Below the pieces are notes generated by a model. The model was not told the origin of the DNA. It saw only the letters and a program-made list of their open reading frames with translations, and made no database searches. Source: Strigamia acuminata (taxonomy: Eukaryota; Arthropoda; Chilopoda; Geophilomorpha; Linotaeniidae). Taken from it: a DNA stretch of 64,000 nt. Made by a program: the position numbers and the translations under genes. The stretch is from contig OX442314.1 in NCBI GenBank assembly GCA_949358305.1, positions 50,228,581 through 50,292,580 on the forward strand, in the 5' to 3' direction. Shown piece by piece: positions 11,220-22,312 of the stretch; the first letter of the stretch is position 1; each line of letters opens with the position of its first letter.

Positions 11220-11903
11220 ATTAATTTGCAACCTATTTCAGTGATCGTGTGATAGGTCTATAACTTCCGAAATTCCTAGTTAAAGGACTGTTTTGGTGTT
11301 TCTCAAGAAAATAAACATGGTTTGAAACTTGTCTGTTTTTTAACTAAATCTTTTAGTTAAATATTTATCTCAAAATTCACTTTTACAATTCTATCGAATT
11401 TAATTGCAACCTAATCTCGGTGGGACCTCCACGTGTGAGATTAGGTGGTAGTCTTTGAAATCCCTAAAATCTTCAAACGAAAATAATGAAGGAAAATCTA
11501 CTACGTATTTCTATTTCATCAGTTTAACTTCTTCACATGGAAATATAAACTGAAAATTTAATCTGTCTATTTTTAACTTAAATCTTTTAGTTAAATATTT
11601 ATCTCCAATATTCACTGTTGCAATTCAATCGAATTTAATTGCAACCTAATCTCGGTGGGACCTCCACGTGTGAGATTAGGTGGTAGTCTTTGAAATCCCT
11701 AAAATCTTCAAACGAAAATAATGAAGGAAAATCTACTACGTATTTCTATTTCATCAGTTTAACTTCTTCACATGGAAATATAAACTGAAAATTTAATCTG
11801 TCTATTTTTAACTTAAATCTTTTAGTTAAATATTTATCTCCAATATTCACTGTTGCAATTCAATCGAATTTAATTGCAACCTAATCTCGGTGGGACCTCC
11901 ACG
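11220..11903 (-). repeat. Tandem array of 235-bp units, each carrying a primer binding site
   Basis: The 18-base string matching a tRNA-Gln 3' end occurs at 11414-11431, 11649-11666 and 11884-11901, exactly 235 bp apart. The units between look identical, including the flanking CGTGTGA. A more diverged unit (same order of blocks, damaged primer site) lies near 11100-11270. Only the rightmost site abuts an LTR. Confidence 0.85.
11884..11901 (-). promoter_or_regulatory. Primer binding site of element B (tRNA-Gln type)
   Basis: The plus strand reads ATCTCGGTGGGACCTCCA, two bases from the LTR at 11904. This ends in CCA and matches the T-stem and acceptor end of animal tRNA-Gln as I know it, so the element's RNA can pair with that tRNA to prime minus-strand synthesis. 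Confidence 0.75.
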
Positions 11904-13804
11904 TGTGACGGTGACGACCACAACTCCCATTTAACAATGGTACCGGGAAGAGATCGCAATAAATAAACAGTGAATACAATACGAGATAAATACAAGACAG
12001 TTTATTGTTGGCAAACAATATGGATGAGCTAAATTATACATAGGACTAATGCCGACATTTGGCAAGTTAAATCAGCTATTAAACTATACAAAGAATTGGC
12101 CAACTGGCCCTAGAATAATATCACTACGGGTCTGGAATATGGGAGCGGTTTCCCCATCGCTCGACCTGATTATAGATGTCATCTTAAGCCGGATGGCTGT
12201 GTCCTGGAGTCCGATACGGCTTCGCTGGTTTCCTTGGTTCGCTGTGTAAACTATCGCACGTCGATAAATCGAATGATCTGAGCATTGCGGTTGACTTTGT
12301 CTGCACCGCCACAACTTTGGGAGGATATTGGTGTAAGTAAATGTATTCATTTACTTATCAATATTCCACTTATGAATTATATTTAATTCATATCGTTGTG
12401 AATTCTTATTTAGATATTTCGGGAATAAGTTGTCGTCAACTTATCGGTTATATTGAGTTCAATATGAGATTAAGTCTTCTGACTTGATTTTGGTCCAACT
12501 GGTTGTCGAGTTTAAGTTTTTCTGTTATAAATAAAATGAAGATTAAGCTTCCCGTCGCAACACACAATTGCCATCGATTAGAATATACGCCTTGCCATGC
12601 AGAACGGTATCAAGCGTCCCCGGCGTCGCAGCACGGTCGTCCATCGAGTGGTTGACGGTACCACGTACACAGGGGTCGATAGCTCGCGGCTCCGCACAGC
12701 AGTTTTATCTCTCGCGGTACTAATAATAGACCGACTGCTTTGGCATCGAATACCATGAGAATCAGCTTGCCAAACACTTGGTGCTACTCGTGGTTACTGT
12801 AAAACAGACTGCTTTGGCACCATCAGGTGAAGGAACCGATTCTCAACAATACCGATGCTACTCGTGGTAACGGAATACGTTCATACCGAAAAAGACAACT
12901 TGGTCCTGTCCGGAGGATACTGAATTGCACAACGGCGGGTTCTCCTTCGGCGTCGCAACCGTAGACTGTAACATTTATGCAACATAATAATCCCAGCACT
13001 TCGACTTCAATTGCCGGCGGTGGCATGATTCTGTAGAATCATGCAACGGTTCTTTGCGAATAAATCAACAAAGAACCAAAAGGTTTTTTACGTGAACAAC
13101 GAATCATATTTCTTAAGTAACAATACCAAACAGAAAATAATCAAACAGAGCTCCGGAATGGCCGATTGTTTGGGTTTATATAACCTGACTGGATTAAGGA
13201 TTAATCCAGTTATCCAATTGGAACATGGGTTCCACGAATCCCTCCAATCCCGTATCACCGGAAGTGGATACGGAGGAACAATGTGCTAATTCTCACCACA
13301 ACCGGAACTGGATACCCAGGACCGGAAATGGATCCACCAATCAGATCTATTGGTTGATCGATTGATCACCAAATGTCCTGTCCCGCAGAAAATGGAAGTT
13401 ACATTGTATTTAACATCACAAGACATTAATATATCTTTATATTAATGTTCACAAAGCTTCGTTTCATTCTAGTAAATATAGTTTTATATTTATTTACATG
13501 TTTTATATTCATATCTTGAATTTGCCGCTAAATCGTAATCGCGCCATCTTGTGGCAACATTGCGCATTGACAAATGCGGTTTTAGCAGACGACTCTTCGT
13601 GATTCGGCCGGAATCCTTTGATATCAAGTAGGAATGAGTGTTTATTCTTAATAAACGAACATCTTTGTATTTGAAACATCATAAATAACTTTATTCCAGA
13701 CATTTATCAGTTTTACACAGAATATTGTAAAAATACCATCATATTGGCGCAACAGCGCTTTCTTGATAGAAAATAGGCATTTATAGCCATTGTAAACCGT
13801 CATA
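11904..13804 (-). repeat. 5' LTR of element B
   Basis: Identical partner of 4167-6067. It abuts the primer site on its inner side and the GTGT target duplication on its outer side. It carries no convincing gene; the short open frames in it are also present, unchanged, in the other copy. Confidence 0.88.
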
Positions 13805-13808
13805 GTGT
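13805..13808. repeat. Target-site duplication GTGT of element B (right copy)
   Basis: Same four bases as 4163-4166, directly outside the LTR. Confidence 0.75.
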
Positions 13809-16800
13809 GGAAATGGGTTTTTTACGAGGAGGTAAAATATGAGAGGGAATTCCAGATGACCTTCTGGGTATTCCTTTTGGTTGTGAAGTAGGGAGAGTTG
13901 GTGCTAAAGGAACGGGAGTAGGAATGGAAATAGGAACAGGAATAGGACTGGGAGGTAGTGTAGGGGTGGGTGACACCACTAAACGAGGTGCTTTCGGCGT
14001 CCTTTTGCCTTTTCCAACTCTCTGTGCTTTTAATAATTTTGGTTGTTTCCATTTCTTTATATTAGCTCCATATCTCGGCAGTTTTGGAGATATTTTCGGA
14101 ACTAAAGTGGGATCTCTTAATCTAGCTCGAGTCCTTGTCGCAATAGCACGTTTGGCGCGAGGGGAGAGCACTGGAATTATCATAATTTTACGTGGTCGTC
14201 CTCTTTTCTTCGTCAATATTGGAATTAGCGAATGTTGTCTGCGCGCTCGAAGTGGCACTGAAACACGAACAGATGGAGAATTAGGTGAAATTACTGGTAG
14301 GGTTACTGGAGTTGTTTGTTGAGTGGGTTGCGCAATTTGAGTTGGCGCAGTTGAGGGTGTTGTGGTCCCCGTAATTCGACGAGGAATGAGGGATTTCCTT
14401 TTTCCTTTCTTTTGTTTAGTTGGTGAAATGGCTGAAATTAAAGTTGATTTAATGAATTTATCTTTAAACATTTTCTTAAATCGTCTATTAATGTCTTTTG
14501 GCAACTCAGTAATGATGGACAATGCTGGCCATTGGTTACAATCATCAAAGTATGCCGTGTAGCAGGCTTCATCGACGAGTGGGCTGTCATCTTCTGCGTC
14601 GTATTCAGGTGGATCGACTGGTGCTCTGCTTAAAGCGTCCGCCACTCGATTCTTGCATCCTGAGCAGTGCAGGAAAGTGAATTTGTATTCGCTTAATGAG
14701 AGTACCCAACGAGCAAGTCGGCCAGTTGGTTCTCTTTGTTGAAATAACCACTTTAAAGAACGATGATCACTCTCTAAATAAAATGACATCATTTCTAGAT
14801 AAGCGCGGAAACGTTTCACCGCCCACACGGCTGCTAGGCACTCAATTTCAGTCACATTATAGTTTTTTTCAGCACTGTTAAGCGCACGGGAAGCGAAAGC
14901 TATTGGAATTCTTTCTCCTGCGTCATTTAGTTGCATTAAAGCCGACCCCAAACCGGAGTAGCTTGCATCTGTTTGGAGGATGAATGGCTTTTTCCAGCTG
15001 GGAAAACGTCTTTTCAGCGTTGGAGTCGCTATTTGATCTTTAAGATAATCAAAAGCTTCTTGTTGCGTTTCGTTCCAATGCCAAACAGCATCTTTTTTGA
15101 GTAGTGGTCGGAATACCTCACTTGTCTTGGAAAAGTTCGCAATAAAAGATTGATAATAACCCACCATACCTTTGAAACGTTGTAACTCGCGCAAATTTGT
15201 TGGCGCAGGATAATTTTGGATAGCTGACACTTTCTTCGGATTTGGAGAAATTTGACCGGATTCCACGATGTGGCCCAGAACTTCGAGGCGCTGTTGACAG
15301 AGCTCGGTTTTGTTGGCGTTCATGGTGAAACCGGCGTCAAATAATTCTTCCAAAACGAGGCGCAAATGTTGGACATGCTCCTCAAATGTTTTGCTAAAAA
15401 TAATAACATCATCAATGTATACAAATACGAATTTATATAAATATTTGGCCAAGGTCTTATTCATCGCTCTTTGGAGTGTTGCAGGACCGTTGATGGGGCC
15501 AAAAGGCATACGAACGTATTCAAATAGTCCTCGGTGTGTTATGAAGGCCAAGAATCGCTCATCTCCCTTGCGCACTCCAATTTGGTGAAAGGCCTCGCGC
15601 CCGTCGATTATCGAGAACCAATGTGCACCACCTAAATACGCAAATATATTGTCTATGTCCGGAAGTGGATACACATCCGGAATTGTTTGCGCATTAATGG
15701 GTCTGAAGTCCATTGCTGTCCTCCATTCCCCGGTCTTCTTGGGCACGACCACTGGGGCAACGGCACAATCACTTTGTGAACGGCGAATTATACCTTGTTG
15801 AAGTTTCTTGTCGATGTATTTGTCGATAATTGCCTTTTTCGCAGGGTTTACGGGTCGTACTGGAACATGGATCGGACGAAAATCCGGTTTCAGATTAACT
15901 TCGTATTCCGTATTATTACATAAACCGACTTCCTCTCGGAAAATCTGTGAAATTGGCTGTAAAGTTTCAATTAGTAGTTTGATTTGCGTAACAGACAACT
16001 TATTCCATAGTTGGTGATAAATCCAATCGAGATCGATCGGATTCTCACTGGGTTGATACTGCAAAAAGTTGATGTTGTAAATATTTGAATTTGAGTCGTT
16101 CTCACCATTAGTAGGTTGCGCAGTTGTTCTGGAGTCGTTAATTAACTTCCTTTTGTCGTTAATGTCTTTGGCTCGTTGCGCAATCAATTGTTTGGCGATG
16201 GGACGAATAACATTCAATTTATGACGAAGGCGGCGCAATCGACGAAATTGACTTATCGTTAACCTACGAGAAATGGTTTTCTTCATTTTACCCGAAGCTC
16301 TCGAAGTTTCCTTTCGTTTCGGTGACCAGATGTTCGACCACGTTGTTCGACTGCGATGCCTAATTGTCTTTACCTGCCGTTGTGAGTCGTCGTTCGGATA
16401 CTCAAAAACCTCATTTTTTAATGGTTGGTGTAACAGCAGAACACAGTTAATGTCACTGGGTGGCGCAGGTTTTTTAAGTATTTTATTTGGAACAATCTCA
16501 CTTATTTTAGCAGGTGGAGTTGTTGATTTATCCAATCCTTCTGGTGCCATTGGGAACACGAGAATGGACTCAGATTTTTTGGCGTCTTCATAGGTCACGA
16601 ATTTACGAATTTCATCTGAGCCAGCCAAGCTCCACTGGCTCCTTCCATGATCGATGGTTGCTCCGACTGCTTGGTTAAAGTCTCGTCCGAGGATCAAGTC
16701 ATTTTTGGCATCAGGCAACACTAAACACACGAATTTCACCACTCCTAATGGCGCTCGCAACGCAAGCGTCACTGACTTTGAAGCAGTTACTACATGTCCG

Positions 16801-17477
16801 GAGGCGACCTGTACCTGTTCATGTAAATTAATAAATTCGAGTCCCATCTTTTCGTGAAGTTGTTGAAATAATTCCTCGCTCATGATACAAGTTTGAGCAC
16901 CTGAATCTAAAAGCGCGGTAAATGACACATTTGCCCAAGATATTTTTACGCACGGAGCTTCTCTGCGCAATCTATCGGCGCGTGTTATCTCAATAATCGG
17001 TTCTTGAGATTCTTTAAGTTCTTCCGATGTCAACATGACAAAAGATACCTTCATTGGAGCGATCACTTCCTTGGGTGCTTCCGCTGAATTGACACTGGAA
17101 GTAGGCTTAATAAGGGATATTTTAAAGTTTTTACTCACATTCTTGGTGATTTGTTTCTGTGCAGTCGCAGCTTGCAAGGCTGTCGACTCCGAAACAGGTC
17201 CAGATGCTAGTTGGAAAGCCACAGGTTGCAAAACTGAAGTTTTCCTTTGATTCGTCACTATCGGTGATGAAGATGGAGGTGTGGATGATACAACACTAAT
17301 TCCTGGTTTAGACTCACTAGGAGTGATAGACAGAGTAGTTGTTGTTGGAATAATCCTCTCGGAAATGTTCTCGTCAAGGATGATGTTGGGTGGAGCACGT
17401 CTGGTTGATTCCACACGTTTTACGCTTGTGGAGACCGGTTGGTTTACTTGCGGCCTGGCTCCGCCGGTCGTGGGAAC
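13805..17477 (-). CDS. Pol of element A, 5' part: aspartic protease, reverse transcriptase, RNase H
   Basis: The frame opens after a TGA near 17478, overlaps the end of gag by about 30 bases in the -1 frame, and runs to the element B border. Counting from the GTG at 17414, an aspartic protease has ALLDSGAQ at about residue 168 and DLILGRDF near 240. Reverse transcriptase follows: AMDFRPINAQ, FSIIDGREAFHQ with the first catalytic Asp, MPFGPINGPA, and VYIDDV (about 664-668) with the catalytic pair. RNase H has TDAS near 813, then EIECLAA, ESDHRSLKWL and ADALSRAP. The tail is Pro/Ser-rich and basic. The overlap suggests -1 frameshifting, as in many gypsy elements, but I see no classic slippery heptamer. 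After 13805 the frame hits a stop inside the B LTR. Confidence 0.92.
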
Positions 17478-19351
17478 TTCAGGCCGTCAGAGTTTTCCTG
17501 CCTCTCAAAAACTTTGTAGCACACAGGGCAAATAGGGCGCCAAGTTGCGTTTTCAATCATAAACCACCAATCTTTTTTTGTTTTGCGCCAAGCTGCCCCT
17601 TTTTCAGGAAACTTGACACTTGTTGGAGGTTTTGGTGATGGCGCAAATGTAACAACGGAGGTGGAACAGACATGGTCCTTTGGGAGATCTGCAGGAGGCG
17701 CAATTGTGGTTGAATTTACTGAAATGTTCACCTTTTGCGCGGCTCCGGCGACAGAACTCTTTTTGGTTTCCACTTCCGGTTCCGACTCGCTGCTGCTACT
17801 TGAATTTGGTTCCTGTGGCGGCGGAGGTTGCTCGGGTCGGGCTTCCAACGCAGCTAGTTCTAACATAAGTTGTTGTTTACGATAACGCGTAAAACGTCTG
17901 GCGTCGTTGGACGTGGAGGTTTTAGTTTCAGCTTCACCTCTGGATCTATCCACGGATTTCAACACGGTGGGGGATGAAGGGTTTGCTTCTGAAAGAGGTG
18001 CAAACTGATCAACGAGACCCAAATGTTTATACTCAGTTTTGCGATGAGAGTCGAGTAGTAATCGATTGTCCACGTCGTTTCCCATTTGGATTGCTTCGTC
18101 GATTGTTTTGACGTGCATTGTTCTCAAAAGTTGGACGACGTCGGACAACAGCATGTTCTGTGCCTTCTCCCATTGTAATCCAGGGTCTGTGTAGCCTGCA
18201 ATTTCTAAATAATATATTATTTCGCTGAGAAAAGTCATAGTGGACTCTCCACTGCGTTGCTTTCGATTTGCAATTTTCACATTGGCCGCCGCTGAATTCA
18301 TGGAGAATGCCTTACGGAACAATGCCTCGAACTCAATCCACGTTTTGGGTTTTGGTTTTAATGCGAGCTACCAACGTTGCGCCTTGTTGCGGGTTGCTTG
18401 AATTATATTTACTTTCAAATACTCTTCCTCGGGCATGCGGGTGGAATACATATGCGCATACAATTGCGCAAGAAACAAATTAACAGAGTCAAGTGTGGCC
18501 TTCTCAGGGTCGAAATGTGGGAGTTTTTCCTTATAATTATTATATCCTCGGGAAGAGTCTTCTCGTCTTACTCGTATTGATGGTAGAGACAATTGGGCCC
18601 TTACTCCGGATGGGTGCCCTGTGTTGTTAATTTTGGCACATAATAAAGAATTCATCACCTGCTGATTGGCTTTTGTTGAATCCACAATTTGTGATGCCAC
18701 GGACGGACATTGAGTGAAAGTAGTGGCATGCGTCATTACCGGTGGCGTCGTTGTTGTAGACGTCGGTTGCGCATTTATGGTGGTGGGCGCAAATTGTTGT
18801 TGGTGGCTTGCTCCTCCACAATGAGGAACTTCCGTGGAAAGTTCATTTCCTGATGGTGCCGAATTGCCTATTACCCTTATGGATCCATGAGAGGACCCAC
18901 CATCCTCTGACGGGGGTGTCGTCGGACGTGGAGGGCTAGTGCCTTGTTGGTAGATGCTTCGCATTTCTTTGAGTAATCCCTGTGCTTGAACGAAAAACTG
19001 ATTACGAATATCACACATCAATAAAGCTTCGGAATGTAAAATCGTCGGATTCATTGATATTCCTGACGTGCCAGGAGTGAAGAAAGCTGGGGGCACGAGC
19101 TGATACGCTGGTGTTGACGTGGCAACTGTCGTTGGCGCAGAAATGTTTACGCCAGGTATTGGAGCCGACAAGTTGTCGCGAAAAGTTTGCGGCATTGAAT
19201 TCGCAATGGTTATCAATAACTCACTTTGTTCCGCTCGTGCTCGCCTTAAACGCTCATAACGCTGCCAGTCGAGAGACGAAGCCAGCTCGTCCAGATCAAA
19301 GGGGTCTCTTACAGTGGGGTTTTCCTCACCGTTTCCCAACTCATTCGACAT
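17444..19351 (-). pseudogene. Gag of element A, interrupted by one in-frame TAG
   Basis: The ATG at 19351 starts a frame of 327 codons that ends at TAG (18370-18368). The same frame continues without another stop to 17444, so a single nonsense codon splits one Gag of about 635 codons. The stop follows NKAQRW and comes before WIEFEALFRKAF, in the middle of a capsid-like region (compare PHFDPEKATLDSVNLFLAQ before it and ESTMTFLSEIIYYLEIAG after it). The N-terminal part is Thr/Pro/Gln-rich. No CCHC knuckle is present; only one CPVC near the end. Readthrough cannot be excluded, but a position inside the folded part makes a disabling mutation more likely. Pol follows in the -1 frame. Confidence 0.8.
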
Positions 19352-19432
19352 GATGAAAAAATAATGAAAATGATTAATAATTTAAACGAAAACTTAACTT
19401 TCTTGCGCGTTTTCAGCCTAAATAAGCGAGAA

Positions 19433-19449
19433 TCCTGTCAGGCTCGCCA
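19433..19449 (-). promoter_or_regulatory. Primer binding site of element A (tRNA-Arg-like)
   Basis: The plus strand reads TCCTGTCAGGCTCGCCA, ending in CCA directly against the LTR. It resembles the 3' end of an arginine tRNA; the exact tRNA is not certain. Confidence 0.65.
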
Positions 19450-20127
19450 TGTTGTCACGATTAATTCCGTTGGTATAATTAATTCTAAACAAATATCGCG
19501 CAAAAACTAATTCGCGCAATAGTAATGGGCAAAGTTCGTAGATTTCCCTAAACCTTGTTTCCTTCAAATGTGGACATCCAGAAACTCAGGAAACCTAATA
19601 CTCGCGTTTGACTAACATAATTTATATTGGACAGTTCCTTGCTTACGACGGGTGTTTGTAGGCGTAAAAGAATGAAAGCACGATGATATAAACCTAAAGT
19701 GGAAAGGGGATATCATCGGGCAGTGATAATATAAAAGATGACGGCTTAGAAAATAGCGCAATAGGGTTAGATGTAAGAGCGCTTGTTGAAGGCGCAAATA
19801 ATAGCAGACTAAATCTAAATGTTACTAAGGGAAATGGGTGTTATCCGATAGAGAGCATAAGAAGAAGTGATTAAACTTAGGATGATTGGAAAGAAGAAAA
19901 CTCAGTCATGTGACTGGTCAGATCAATTAAGAAAAGGGGGTGGAAAGGTGAAAATAAGAGTTCGATTGTAAAAATAATGATATGCGCATCTTCCAGATTG
20001 CGCATTCATTAAATGAAGATGAGCAATAGAGATGAATCATCACAAGTGAGAGAAATGAGAAAATATTATAAGAAATAAGATCGGGTTATTCTAAATTAAA
20101 AATAGGCGGGTAGACGTGCCCGTGACA
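19450..20127 (-). repeat. 5' LTR of element A
   Basis: The ends form an inverted pair, TGTCACGG on the minus strand at 20127 and CGTGACAACA at 19450 (or CGTGACA at 19453). The inner end abuts the primer binding site. GCGCAA-type strings recur inside, as in the body of the element. The partner LTR is outside the window, so the outer boundary and the target duplication are not confirmed. Confidence 0.7.
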
Positions 20128-20250
20128 AATGTTATTTTAAAAATCCAAAATGAAATACACAAATAAAATTAGAAATTAATTAACCGTGATAAATTTAAGA
20201 GTTATGAAAGTAATAAACAAATGCAAAAGTTTTTAATTTTTATGCTTAGT

Positions 20251-21018
20251 TTAATGTTTTTTCACGCCATGTCTTTTTAGTTGCCCACTTGTAATACAGG
20301 AATAAGCACACATGTCACACTTGAAAGGTTTTTCCCCAGTATGGGTGGCAATGTGGCTTCTTAGATGTCCACTTTGAGTGCAGGAAAAAGCACAGAAATG
20401 GCACTTGAATGGTTTTCCCCCAGAATGTATTAATAAATGAGTTTTTAAATGCCCACTTTGAGCACAAGAATAAGCACACAAATGACACTTGAATGGTTTT
20501 TCCCCGGTATGTCTTAACAAATGAATTTTTAAATCCCCACTTTTAACACAAGAATAAGCACACAAATGACACTTGAATGGTTTTTCCCCGGTATGTCTTA
20601 ACAAATGTGTTTTTAAATGCCCACTTTGAACACAAGAATAAGAACACAAATGACACTTGAATGGTTTTTCCCCAGAATGTATTAATAAATGAGCTTTTAA
20701 AGTCCCACTTGCAATACAGGAATAAGCACACAAATGACACTTGAATGGTTTTTCCCCAGTATGGGTTGCAATATGTCTTCTTAAATTCCCACTATTAACA
20801 CAAGAATAAGCACACAAATGACACTTGAACGGTTTTTTCCCAGAATGCATTAATAAATGAGTTTTTAAATCCCCATTTCGAACAGAAGAATAAGCACACA
20901 AATGACACTTGAATGGTTTTTCACCAGTATGTTTAAGCATGTGTTGTTTCAATTGCGAATAATATGAACACGAATAATCACACAGGTTGCAACAGAAATC
21001 CTGATGTTTTATCTTCAT
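20251..21018 (-). CDS. C2H2 zinc-finger protein, nine fingers, single exon
   Basis: The ATG at 21018 opens a 255-aa frame made almost entirely of C2H2 fingers. Nine can be counted, each 28 residues, joined by TGEKPFK or SGEKPFK linkers, which indicates sequence-specific DNA binding in the nucleus. Fingers 2 to 9 share an unusual constant core, CHLCAYSC (or close variants), with a third cysteine four residues after the second zinc cysteine; finger 1 is more divergent (CCNLCDYSC). The variable helix positions differ between fingers (for example NSGNLRR, ASGTLKA, QSGHLKT, KSGDLKI). There is no ZAD, KRAB or BTB domain and no intron. It lies 124 bp beyond the LTR of element A. It may be a complete small gene, a last exon, or a retrocopy; the frame is intact. 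The target is unknown. Confidence 0.85.
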   Translation of the reverse strand: MKIKHQDFCCNLCDYSCSYYSQLKQHMLKHTGEKPFKCHLCAYSSVRNGDLKTHLLMHSGKKPFKCHLCAYSCVNSGNLRRHIATHTGEKPFKCHLCAYSCIASGTLKAHLLIHSGEKPFKCHLCSYSCVQSGHLKTHLLRHTGEKPFKCHLCAYSCVKSGDLKIHLLRHTGEKPFKCHLCAYSCAQSGHLKTHLLIHSGGKPFKCHFCAFSCTQSGHLRSHIATHTGEKPFKCDMCAYSCITSGQLKRHGVKKH

Positions 21019-22312
21019 TTTTGATTTTTATGAAGTACCGTAATACAATATGAACTTGAGTGGAGATAGGAAGATTTATCCCTCGATGAATACTTATCCT
21101 AAAATTAAAACAAGACAAATAAATAAATAACCTCATAAAAAATCATGCCATGTATACTGAGGATGGAATTGATAGTTCACAGTGCAAAGAGATTGATTCA
21201 ACGAACTAAAACCTGCTGAAATTTCTGGGTAATTATGCGATGAAGAGTCTCGTGGAGATTGCAGAGGAAAATCGACACGATCGCGACGATAGGCTTAATT
21301 ATTCGGCGAAATAGCGCGCCCAATCCGTCTTGTTCGCGCTGAAACCTCTAAAAAAATTCATTTCTATTCACAAAAACAAATCAACAAGCATTGCGCCAAA
21401 TTATATTCATGGATATGCGAGTATTCTGCGAGGTATTTTCCGATTCTCAGTGCCCGTTTTGGCCGGACACGACACGTTGATGTGTCGTCGTTCCGTGAGG
21501 ACGAGGTGTCATGGCGGGCATTCCAATTCCAGTTGAGTTTCACATTGTTGTACTGGAAAGTATTGAACTAGAAAATCATCAGGATGTACATAATTGTTTT
21601 AAGAGCATATTTTTCAAGAAAAGATTCCCAAACTATGAACAGATGAATGTATATAAAAAAATGACTTCTTCCGATCATTTTGGTGTGGGTATCGAATTCG
21701 GATTGTGTTTAAAAATAAAAAAAAAAATTTTAAAAATGAAGTAGGAGAAATATAAGCAATATAGCAAAGGAAATATGTTTTCTGCTACTTTGTCGTCTTC
21801 TTCGAATTGTTCCAAAGATGCTCGACGGCAATGTGTGCGGTGCGAAATTTAAAGCAATATGACTTAAACGATCGTCCGATTTGCGTGAACACGGCGAATA
21901 AGAGAGAGAAAGCGACAATCTCCGCGCCATTGATGAATTTGTAGCCGGGGTCTTCCGTTTAGTTTGGTATAACCCACACCCAGCAGTCAACATGGATATG
22001 ACAGTTTAATCACACCGTATTCATGTCAATCCCATTTTAATGTTTATTAATAAATTATTTTGATCTGTTTTCAATCGAGAAATGAAAACTCGTGTTCTTA
22101 AGGTTGAAAATTGCAATAATTTATTCATTGGTGAAAATACAGGGGGCACTGTGGAAACAGCGTCACAAATTAACAAGTGGTATGTCGTGCAGTGAAGCCG
22201 GACACAACATATTCTATCTCTTGTGACCGCTTGGCCCGACATTAATACTGCTCTAATTGTACCAAATAATACAAGTTGGAATTCTTGGTACAGAGCTATT
22301 GGCTACAGCTGA
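21019..22312. other. Intergenic stretch without a supported gene
   Basis: Only short frames without domain signatures occur. The stretch around 21230-21540 is somewhat richer in GC and CpG and might be promoter-like, but no gene start is supported. Confidence 0.4.

Larger units (their letters stand above)
8157..11903 (-). repeat. Long AT-rich leader of element B with degenerate palindromic repeats
   Basis: About 3.7 kb between the 5' LTR and the ORF hold no supported gene. A loose motif, TTTTC plus 2-5 bases plus GAAAA, often followed by TAAA, recurs more than 25 times at irregular steps of about 30-90 bp (for example near 8604, 9108, 9198, 9448, 9622, 10001, 10050, 10370, 10905, 10972, 11120, 11528). 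It reads alike on both strands. The last 700 bp next to the LTR are a tandem array, described separately. The leader looks like an old repeat array that decayed away from the LTR. Confidence 0.55.
4167..13804 (-). mobile_element. LTR element B, non-autonomous, inserted into pol of element A
   Basis: Two direct repeats of 1901 bp (4167-6067 and 11904-13804) bound the element. They look identical by eye over their whole length, so the insertion is recent. The repeat ends form a short inverted pair, TGTGACGG at one side and CCGTCATA at the other, so one end is TA instead of the canonical CA. On the minus strand the order is 5' LTR, a primer site complementary to a tRNA-Gln 3' end, a 3.7-kb AT-rich leader, one ORF of 493 codons, about 600 bp of spacer, a polypurine tract and the 3' LTR. 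I see no protease, reverse transcriptase, RNase H or integrase in it. It must depend on another element for copying, like the class of large retrotransposon derivatives, but it does carry its own ORF. Confidence 0.85.
1..20127 (-). mobile_element. Ty3/gypsy-type LTR retrotransposon A, interrupted by element B and cut by the left window edge
   Basis: Read on the minus strand, the parts follow the usual gypsy order: 5' LTR (20127-19450), primer binding site, gag, protease, reverse transcriptase, RNase H, integrase, then an extra ORF in the position where env would lie. The pol frame is split by element B (4167-13804). The codon phase before the insertion (13805) and after it (4166) agree once the 4-bp target duplication GTGT is allowed for, so both halves belong to one pol gene. 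The 3' LTR is not in the window and should lie left of position 1. The element is rich in the string GCGCAA in coding and noncoding parts, unlike its surroundings. It is no longer intact: one stop in gag, a substitution at the integrase catalytic site, and the insertion. Confidence 0.88.

Noticed and set aside
11414-11901. tRNA-Gln genes in the leader of element B
   Set aside because: Only the last 18 bases of the tRNA are present each time; no cloverleaf. They are primer binding sites.
21511-21744. 77-codon frame on the plus strand
   Set aside because: No domain, low-complexity lysine end, no splice or context support.
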